A DNA stretch of 8,382 bases from DATAFT01 sp035544635 (lineage in GTDB: Bacteria > Acidobacteriota > Thermoanaerobaculia > Multivoradales > Multivoraceae): positions 1 to 8,382 of the forward strand of contig DATKDQ010000368.1 in assembly GCA_035544635.1 (NCBI GenBank), in the 5' to 3' direction. A program made the translations under genes and the position numbers. Under the pieces are notes generated by a model that saw only the letters and a program-made list of their open reading frames with translations, was not told where the DNA came from and did no database searches. This document shows, one piece after another, positions 1 through 4,641 of this stretch (the first letter of the stretch is position 1; each line of letters begins with the position of its first letter).

Positions 1-127
1 GCCTCGTGTCCTGAGCCAGGTACACCTCGCCCATCCCGCCTTCACCGAGCTTGGCGGTGATCTCGAAGTGGCCCAGCCGTGATCCGATCAGGCCCGGGAG
101 TATATCCAGTGACGAGTCAGGGCTCAC
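1..127 (-). CDS. Serine/threonine protein kinase, N-terminal fragment (runs off the left edge)
   Basis: Only the first 42 codons are inside the window. Reading the minus strand from the GTG at 127-125, the translation includes GSRLGHFEITAKLGEGGMGE followed by VYLAQDTR. This is the start of a Hanks-type kinase domain: the usual 'G.yei...LGeGGMGeVY.A.D' stretch with the glycine-rich ATP-binding loop. The catalytic lysine and everything after it lie outside the window, so activity cannot be judged. The GTG start is the first in-frame start candidate and gives an 11-nt overlap with the stop codon (119-117) of the upstream PD40 fragment. A CTG at 91-89, immediately before IGSRLG, would give a more typical kinase N-terminus and cannot be excluded. 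Bacterial kinases of this type phosphorylate proteins on Ser/Thr and are often followed by sensor domains such as PD40 propellers; whether this one is cannot be seen. Confidence 0.88.
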   Translation of the reverse strand, partial: MSPDSSLDILPGLIGSRLGHFEITAKLGEGGMGEVYLAQDTR

Positions 128-370
128 GCTCGAGCAGGCCCTCGACGAGGAAGATGCGCGAGCGGACGTCACGAGCCGTCGAGAAGGCGACGTGCTTGCC
201 GTCGGGCGAGAAGTCGAAGGTCTCCGCGCCACGCGAGGCCGTCGACGACTCGAGCCGACGCACGGCGCCGAGGGCCTCCTCGGGGCCGATCTCGATGAGT
301 CGGAGGTGCGCTACTATGGCCACTACTGCAATGTCGCTCGAGTCAAGCGCGCTGCCGGCGACGTCGTGAC
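117..370 (-). pseudogene. Orphan C-terminal fragment of a PD40/WD40-like beta-propeller protein
   Basis: The frame ending at the TGA 119-117 reads SDIAVVAIVAHLRLIEIG near its left part, then ETFDFSPDGKHVAFST and RSRIFLVEGLLEREP. The 'FSPDGKHVAFST' segment is the signature of a PD40 (TolB/WD40-like) propeller blade, and 'RIFLVEGL' followed by a short tail is how many kinase-PD40 or TolB-like proteins end. Only about one and a half blades exist, where a propeller needs about six, so this is probably the tail of a longer gene whose front is gone. The 5' boundary is uncertain: the frame stays open by chance through the DUF5615 remnant up to 596. A GTG at 323-321 could start a 68-residue peptide. 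The fragment overlaps the downstream kinase start by 11 nt, as would be expected if it was the upstream member of a tandem kinase/propeller gene pair before the deletion. Confidence 0.6.
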
Positions 371-382
371 CACCTCGCGCGG

Positions 383-596
383 TCAACCGCGCACGAGAGG
401 CAGGAGCCTGACGCGCGACGCGCCTGGCTCGATGACGACGATAGCCCCTCTTTCGAGACTCTCGCCGTGCTCTCGAAGCGCCGCCAGCACAACATCCTCT
501 ATGTCGGATCGTGCTCCAGTGAGTGGCCTCGAAGCCGCGCCTTTCGAGTGCCTCGACCCAGAGAGGCGAGAGGTTCATGTCGATGACGAGCTTCAA
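383..596 (-). pseudogene. DUF5615 PIN-like toxin gene with internal, frame-breaking deletion
   Basis: From the TTG at 596-594 the minus strand encodes KLVIDMNLSPLWVEALERRG and then FEATHWSTI (to about 507). This is the typical N-terminus of DUF5615 PIN-like proteins, with the conserved Asp6 and the NLSP turn. The reading frame then becomes arginine-rich nonsense. One frame over, from 505 to the TGA at 385-383, the sequence reads DIEDVVLAALREHGESLERG and AIVVIEPGASRVRLLPLVRG, which is the typical C-terminal third of the same family. The two parts add to about 71 codons, whereas family members are usually about 110-120 residues. The middle, which carries the second acidic motif (usually a THDxDF-like sequence), is missing, and the junction near 505-510 shifts the frame. 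The product is therefore almost certainly inactive. AGGAGG at 618-613 lies 16 nt before the TTG, rather far for a ribosome binding site. No DUF433-type antitoxin partner is visible in the 66 bp upstream. Confidence 0.82.
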
Positions 597-662
597 GAGC
601 TACCGACCGGGACCTCCTGCTCCTCGACACGCGCCCGCTACGCCCCGCCGGCGCCGCCGCGC

Positions 663-1280
663 TCAGTGCGCCAGGCTCGGATCCGTCGCCTCGGCGAAGG
701 CGATCGAGTTCCCGTCCGGGTCGCGGATCATGATGGTGCGCACCTGAGGCGTGGCGGGCTGGTCGCCCAGGGCGACGCCGATCGCCTCGAGATGGGCGCG
801 TACCGCGTCGAGGTCGCTCACCGCCAGGGTGCAGGACCCGCGCCCCGCACGCTCGGGACCCGCGTAGACCTGCAGCCAGCCGCCGCGCGGGAACCTCCAC
901 TCGGCGAGGTCGGGCATCGGCGTGGCGTCGGCCGGCCGGCCGAAGAGGCGCTCGTACCAGCCGACGGCGCGGTCGAAGTCGCCGACGGCGAGGCTGGCAA
1001 GGGCATTGTCGATCTTCGGCAGGTTGGCAGGTTCGCCCTCCCAGCCGGCGAGCATCTCCCGGGCGGCGGCGGCGAGCTCGCCGGCGAGGCTTCGGAAGCG
1101 GTCGACTAGGGCGCGGTAGGCGGCGTCCTCGGTGCGCGCGCCCTCGTCGTCGAGATCGAGGGTGGCGCGGTGGAGGTCGAGGTTGGCGGCGAGAGCGGCG
1201 AGGAGCTCGCCGAGCTTGGCCGGGATCGCGGCGTGCCGGGCGAGGCCCTGGCCGCAGGTGGGTTCGTCGGTCATGGTCAT
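663..1280 (-). CDS. Two-domain protein: N-terminal helical domain fused to a VOC (glyoxalase/bleomycin-resistance fold) domain
   Basis: 205 residues from ATG 1280-1278. Residues about 1-88 form an Ala/Leu-rich helical region starting TDEPTCGQGLARHAAIPAKL; I recall similar sequences as small stand-alone proteins of unknown function (about 90-100 residues), but this is memory, not a search. Residues about 91-198 form a VOC domain: two beta-alpha-beta-beta-beta modules beginning LASLAVGDFDRAVGWYERLF and SCTLAVSDLDAVRAHLEAIG, and ending IRDPDGNSIAFAE. The sites that hold metal ligands in glyoxalase I (first-strand His, second-module His, final Glu) appear to be Leu94, Ser149 and Ala194, so a canonical metal-dependent lyase is unlikely; a binding or resistance-type role, or an unusual enzyme, is more plausible. 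The protein is cytoplasmic (no signal peptide). A second ATG two codons later is an alternative start. The gene diverges from the S41 peptidase gene with 116 bp between starts. Confidence 0.85.
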   Translation of the reverse strand: MTMTDEPTCGQGLARHAAIPAKLGELLAALAANLDLHRATLDLDDEGARTEDAAYRALVDRFRSLAGELAAAAREMLAGWEGEPANLPKIDNALASLAVGDFDRAVGWYERLFGRPADATPMPDLAEWRFPRGGWLQVYAGPERAGRGSCTLAVSDLDAVRAHLEAIGVALGDQPATPQVRTIMIRDPDGNSIAFAEATDPSLAH

Positions 1281-1289
1281 ACGCGGTGG

Positions 1290-1295
1290 ATTCTA
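1290..1295 (-). promoter_or_regulatory. Candidate -10 element of the VOC gene
   Basis: The minus strand reads TAGAAT, five of six matches to TATAAT, ending 9 nt before the ATG at 1280. A transcript from this element would have only about 2-3 nt of 5' leader, and no Shine-Dalgarno sequence is present before the start. No convincing -35 hexamer lies 16-18 nt upstream (the sequence there is plain GC-rich). This is a pattern call only. Confidence 0.45.
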
Positions 1296-1383
1296 CGCGG
1301 CCCGATCGGCGAGGCCGTCCTTTGCCGCGCAGCGGAGGGGCGAGGCTTTCGCAATCGTTCTATCGGGGCAGGCAGGCGTTCGT

Positions 1384-1389
1384 TAGGCT
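1384..1389 (+). promoter_or_regulatory. Candidate -10 element of the S41 peptidase gene
   Basis: TAGGCT ends 7 nt before the ATG at 1397. It matches TATAAT at only three positions, but they are the first, second and last, giving the TANNNT-N7-ATG arrangement known from leaderless genes. There is no Shine-Dalgarno sequence in front of this ATG. The element is weak on its own and is listed because the same spacing recurs before the AraC-family gene. Confidence 0.3.
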
Positions 1390-1396
1390 GCTTTGT

Positions 1397-3049
1397 ATGC
1401 GGGTCGCGATCGCGCTGTGCCTGTTGCTATCCATGCCCTGCTCGGCTGCAGCAGGTGTCGGCTGCCAGAGCACCGAGGCGCCCGACGCCAGCTCGTGGCG
1501 CACGGACATCGAAGCGATCCGCAGCGCGCTGCAGCGGCGGCATCCCGATCCGTTTCACACCATCTCCCGGCAGGAGCTGGAAGCGGGCTTTCGCCAGCTC
1601 GAAGGAGAGCTCTCCAGCCTGTCGCCTCACGAGATCGTCGTCCGCCTGCAGCAGCTCGTGGCTCGCGTCGGCGATGCGCACACCTACCTGGCGCTGCCGA
1701 CGCCCCCGCATCCGCTGGCCTTCCGCGGGCTGCCGGTGCGCTTCGAGCTCTTCACCGAAGGGCTCTACGTCACCGAGGCGACGGCGGAGAACGGCAGGCT
1801 GGCCGGCAAGCGCGTCGTGCGCCTGGGGGCGCTGAGCGCACGAGAGGCGGTCGATCGGATTCGCGGTTTCGTCAGTCGCGACAACGCAGCCACCGCCGAC
1901 TTCCTGGCACCGGGCCGGCTGCGGATCCCCGAGGTGCTGCATGGCCTGGGGATCGCCCCGCACGCCGAGCGGGTGCGGCTGGAGGTGGAGGGGGAAGGGG
2001 GGAGCCTCGAGGTGGTGTACCTCGAGCCGCTGCCCCAGGCGGGCGAGCCGAGGTGGGAGGACGCGAGAGACCGCGAGGCTCTCCTGGAGTCCCTGTACTG
2101 GCGCGATTCCGAGAGCTCGTACTGGCTCCTCTCCCTGCCCGATCGTCAGAGCGTGTATCTGCAGCTCAATCGCACCGTTTCGGACCCCCGTCGACCGCTG
2201 GCGGAGCTGGCCGAAGAGCTGGCGCGGCTGTTGGCGCGCGACGCCCCGCGCCGCCTCGTCATCGACCTGCGCCGCAACATCGGCGGCAACTGGAAGGAGG
2301 CCCAGCCGCTGATCCGAGCTCTCCTCGAAAGCGGCCGCTTCTTCACCCGGGGCAGGCTGGTGCTCCTTGTCGGCAGGGGCACGATCTCCGCCGCCGTGGT
2401 GCTCGCCCAGGAGATCGCCCGCTACACCGAGGTCGTCTATGTCGGCGAGCCCACCGGCAGCCGGCCGAATCAGTTCGGCGACAACGAACCCGCCGTCGTT
2501 CTGCCCTGCTCGCAATTGGAGCTCGCGGTCGCTAGCGCCTACTTTCAGACCGGCGGCCCCTACGCCTTCCAGCCCTGGATCGCCCCGGACGTCTTCGTGC
2601 CCCCGAGCGCCACCAACTATTTCGCGGTCGCGGATCCGGCGCTCGCCGCGGCGCTCGAGTACGAGGTCGGCGAGCCTTTCGACGACCGCCTGCGGCGTCT
2701 GGCCGCCGCGGGGGACGCCGGCGGCGCGCTCGAGCTCTTCGGGCATTTCGACGAGGACGAGCGAAACCGTTTCGTCGACGTCGAGCGCGAGATCCGCCTC
2801 CTCGGCCGCGAGCTGGCCGCGGCGGGACATGCCGCGGCCGCCGTCGAGTTGCTGCGCCGCAACGCCCGGCGCTATCCCGAGCGAGCGCGCCCGCTCGTCG
2901 AGCTGGGAATGGCCCTCGACCACGCCGGTCGCCGAGACGAAGCGCGGAGCATCTGGCGGCAGGCGCGAGACCTGGTTCCGACGGACCCGAGCCTCACGGT
3001 CGTCCTGCGGGAGCGCCTCGGGGCCACCCTCGAGGAGCTGATGTCGTAA
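1397..3049 (+). CDS. Secreted S41-family (tail-specific/tricorn-like) peptidase with C-terminal TPRs
   Basis: 550 residues from ATG 1397. The frame is open from 1286, but this ATG begins a good signal peptide, MRVAIALCLLLSMPCSAAAG, so the mature protein is probably periplasmic or secreted. Order of parts: helical N-domain (about 30-100) ending in VGDAHT with His95; PDZ-like segment (about 105-160, with GRLAGKRVVRLG); S41 core (about 245-425) with LVIDLRRNIGGN at 287-298, the nucleophile motif GRGTISAA with Ser331, and VGEPTGSRPNQFGD at 349-362; then helical TPR-like repeats at about 455-530. The position 25 residues after the Ser, where Ser/Lys-type Tsp proteases have Lys, is Arg356. His95 in a D-x-H-T motif suggests a His-Ser arrangement like tricorn/CPAF; I cannot place the third residue with certainty. 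The substrate is unknown. The AraC-family gene begins 22 bp downstream. Confidence 0.85.
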   Translation: MRVAIALCLLLSMPCSAAAGVGCQSTEAPDASSWRTDIEAIRSALQRRHPDPFHTISRQELEAGFRQLEGELSSLSPHEIVVRLQQLVARVGDAHTYLALPTPPHPLAFRGLPVRFELFTEGLYVTEATAENGRLAGKRVVRLGALSAREAVDRIRGFVSRDNAATADFLAPGRLRIPEVLHGLGIAPHAERVRLEVEGEGGSLEVVYLEPLPQAGEPRWEDARDREALLESLYWRDSESSYWLLSLPDRQSVYLQLNRTVSDPRRPLAELAEELARLLARDAPRRLVIDLRRNIGGNWKEAQPLIRALLESGRFFTRGRLVLLVGRGTISAAVVLAQEIARYTEVVYVGEPTGSRPNQFGDNEPAVVLPCSQLELAVASAYFQTGGPYAFQPWIAPDVFVPPSATNYFAVADPALAAALEYEVGEPFDDRLRRLAAAGDAGGALELFGHFDEDERNRFVDVEREIRLLGRELAAAGHAAAAVELLRRNARRYPERARPLVELGMALDHAGRRDEARSIWRQARDLVPTDPSLTVVLRERLGATLEELMS

Positions 3050-3059
3050 TCTGGCTCTC

Positions 3060-3065
3060 TATACT
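3060..3065 (+). promoter_or_regulatory. Candidate -10 element of the AraC-family gene
   Basis: TATACT (five of six to TATAAT) sits in the 22-bp gap after the S41 stop codon and ends 6 nt before the GTG at 3072, so transcription would start at about the start codon itself. There is no Shine-Dalgarno sequence before the GTG. A poor -35 match, CTGATG at 3038-3043 inside the end of the S41 gene, would give a 16-nt spacer. The regulator may therefore have its own leaderless promoter in addition to read-through from the peptidase gene. Confidence 0.45.
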
Positions 3066-3071
3066 CGATCG

Positions 3072-3923
3072 GTGACCCAGCGCCCCCGGCTCTCCTTCTT
3101 CGCGCTCCGCCCGGCCCCGGAGCTGCGGCCGTGGATCCACTCCTACACCATCCTCTCCTCGGCGGGCCACGTGCCAGCGGGTCGCAGCGGAACGCTCGTG
3201 CCGGACGGCCATGTCGAGCTCGGGTTCTCGTGCGCCGCTCCGATCCTCGATCGGAGAGGCGACGGCTGCTGGAGCGCTCGGCCCTCCAGCTACGGCGCCC
3301 GCGTCCTCGACCGGGGGTCGCTGGCGCAGCTCTCGGGACGGGTCGACGAAATCGCGGTCAAGCTCTGCCACGGTGCGGCCCCCGCCGTGCTCGGAGTGCC
3401 GGCGGGGGAGCTGCTCGCCGAGTGCGTCCCCCTCGATGCGCTCCTGCCGGCCGCGAGTGGGCTCACCAGACGGCTGGCAGCCACCGACGGCCTCGCAGGC
3501 CGCAGGAATCTGCTCGATGCCGCGTTGCGAGGCATCTGCGCCGGGGCCGCGGCGCCCGACCCCCTGGTGGCGGCGGCTGCGCGGTGGATCGCGCGGAGCG
3601 GGGGGAGGATCCGGGTCCAGACGATCGCCGAGCGGCTCGGATGCACCTCCCGGACCCTGCAGCTGCGCTTCCGCAGCGCGATTGGTTTGTCCCCCGGGCG
3701 GTTCGCGCAGGTCCGCCGCCTGCGCCGGGTGGTCCGCTTCATCCACCAGCACCCCCGCGGTTCCCTGGCCTTGGTCGCCCACACCTTCGGCTACGCCGAC
3801 CAGTCCCACTTCAATCGGGAGTTCCGTCGCCTGGTCGGCGAACCTCCGAGGCAGTTCTTCGCCGGACGACCCTTCGTATCCGATCTGCTGCGTACGGGCC
3901 GCCGAAGGGGCCGAGAGGGGTGA
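3072..3923 (+). CDS. AraC-family transcriptional regulator with DUF6597-like N-terminal domain
   Basis: 283 residues from GTG 3072, the only good start between the upstream gene and the conserved sequence. The N-terminal part (about 10-120) carries LRPWIHSYTILSS and TLVPDGHVELGFS, the pattern of the DUF6597 domain found in front of many AraC-type HTH domains ('lrpwv..yw...vlPDG..elvf'). The C-terminal part is a double helix-turn-helix: first helix pair about 181-205 (VQTIAERLGCTSRTLQLRF), and the more conserved second about 232-260 (FGYADQSHFNREFRRLVGEPPRQF). The family binds DNA in the cytoplasm and usually activates nearby genes in response to an unidentified ligand. The tail after 265 (DLLRTGRRRGREG) is basic and probably disordered. 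It lies 22 bp after the S41 peptidase gene in the same direction and faces the Uma2 gene tail to tail with 50 bp between stops. Confidence 0.9.
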   Translation: MTQRPRLSFFALRPAPELRPWIHSYTILSSAGHVPAGRSGTLVPDGHVELGFSCAAPILDRRGDGCWSARPSSYGARVLDRGSLAQLSGRVDEIAVKLCHGAAPAVLGVPAGELLAECVPLDALLPAASGLTRRLAATDGLAGRRNLLDAALRGICAGAAAPDPLVAAAARWIARSGGRIRVQTIAERLGCTSRTLQLRFRSAIGLSPGRFAQVRRLRRVVRFIHQHPRGSLALVAHTFGYADQSHFNREFRRLVGEPPRQFFAGRPFVSDLLRTGRRRGREG

Positions 3924-3973
3924 TGCCGATGCCGCTTTACCGTCTTTGCCTCGAGCGCGAAGCAGCCGGCGAG

Positions 3974-4627
3974 CTACTCGTTGGCCGCGAGACGCGCCAG
4001 CTCTCGCCACAAGGCGTCGAGGTCGAGCTCGAGACCAGGGCAGCCGGGGACCTGCGTGAGGAGCCCACCGGTGGCCGCTAGGGCGCGGGCGAACCTGCCC
4101 TCCACGAGGTCGAAGATCTCGACCGAGCCGAGGGCCGGATCGACCAGCCAGTAATAGGCGACCCCGAAGGCCGAGTAGTCGTCCATCTTCTCCACCCGGT
4201 CGCGGCGCTCGTCGGCCGGCGAGGCCGAGACCACCTCGACGACGACGTCGGGCGGCTCGCGCACCGCTCCACGTCTCGGAGGAGCGGGCCGCTCGGGGAA
4301 AAACACGCTGACGTCAGGCCTCCTGCCGCGGCTCGGGCCGACGACGAACTTGACGTCGGAGTCGAAGACGAAGCCACCCCGCCCGCCGAGCCAGGTCCGG
4401 AACAGGGCGATGAGCCACGAGACGGCGAGCCCATGGATCGGATCCGGCGCTTCCTCCTCCGTGAGACGTCCATCGACCAGCTCCCCGGGGCCGTCCTCCG
4501 GCAACCGGGCCCACTCCTCCAGGTCGAGCTCCTCTCCGGGAGCGGGGAGCGCGGGTGCGAGGGCCGGAGACCAGATGTGCATCTCAGCGAGAGTGTACCC
4601 CTCGAGCGGGGCAAAGGGCTGCTGCAC
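3974..4627 (-). CDS. Uma2 family protein (DUF820, PD-(D/E)xK endonuclease fold)
   Basis: 217 residues from GTG 4627-4625. The family pattern is complete: LPEDGPGELVDGRL with Glu49; a hydrophobic helix; FVFDSDVKF; RRPDVSVFF with Asp105; DVVVEVVSASPADERRDRVE with Glu131; Lys147; Tyr151; then GVAYYWLVDP, and the short C-terminal tail with LDLDALWREL. Glu49, Asp105, Glu131 and Lys147 match the residues expected to form the nuclease-like site. Uma2 proteins are abundant in cyanobacteria and other phyla; the restriction-nuclease fold is known, but their cellular role is not established. The GTG start is preferred because AGGAAGGG lies 6 nt before it; an ATG at 4582-4580 would remove 15 residues and leave all conserved motifs. 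The gene begins 12 bp after the DUF5916 gene stop, so the two are probably co-transcribed. Confidence 0.9.
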   Translation of the reverse strand: MQQPFAPLEGYTLAEMHIWSPALAPALPAPGEELDLEEWARLPEDGPGELVDGRLTEEEAPDPIHGLAVSWLIALFRTWLGGRGGFVFDSDVKFVVGPSRGRRPDVSVFFPERPAPPRRGAVREPPDVVVEVVSASPADERRDRVEKMDDYSAFGVAYYWLVDPALGSVEIFDLVEGRFARALAATGGLLTQVPGCPGLELDLDALWRELARLAANE

Positions 4628-4633
4628 CGGCCG

Positions 4634-4641
4634 CCCTTCCT
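4634..4641 (-). promoter_or_regulatory. Ribosome binding site of the Uma2 gene, overlapping the upstream stop codon
   Basis: The minus strand reads TAGGAAGGG and then six bases before the GTG start at 4627. The first bases of the purine-rich site are part of the TAG stop (4642-4640) of the DUF5916 gene, so ribosomes finishing that gene sit on the start site of the next. This supports the GTG over the downstream ATG as the start and suggests coupled translation. Confidence 0.5.

Noticed and set aside
640..662. GC-palindromic stretch just after the VOC stop, possibly a terminator hairpin
   Set aside because: The CGCCGGCG-type palindrome is what chance gives at this GC content, and no T-run follows on the minus strand.
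499..900. A minus-strand frame of 133 codons spanning the VOC C-terminus and the start of the DUF5615 remnant, considered as a missing antitoxin
   Set aside because: The translation is Arg/Gly/Ser-rich throughout and resembles no DUF433 or other antitoxin. The part over 663-900 is a shifted frame of the VOC gene.
51..1109. A 352-codon plus-strand frame across the left end
   Set aside because: It is antisense to the kinase start, the two remnants and the VOC gene, and shows no conserved motif.
1427..2923. A 498-codon open frame on the minus strand opposite the S41 peptidase gene
   Set aside because: It is the mirror of a GC-rich coding sequence, where the opposite strand rarely has stop codons. 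The translation has no recognisable domain, while the plus strand shows a signal peptide, S41 motifs and TPRs.
3924..3973. Gap between the convergent AraC and Uma2 stops, checked for a bidirectional terminator
   Set aside because: Only short CTCG/CGAG matches exist; there is no stable stem with a T-run in either direction.
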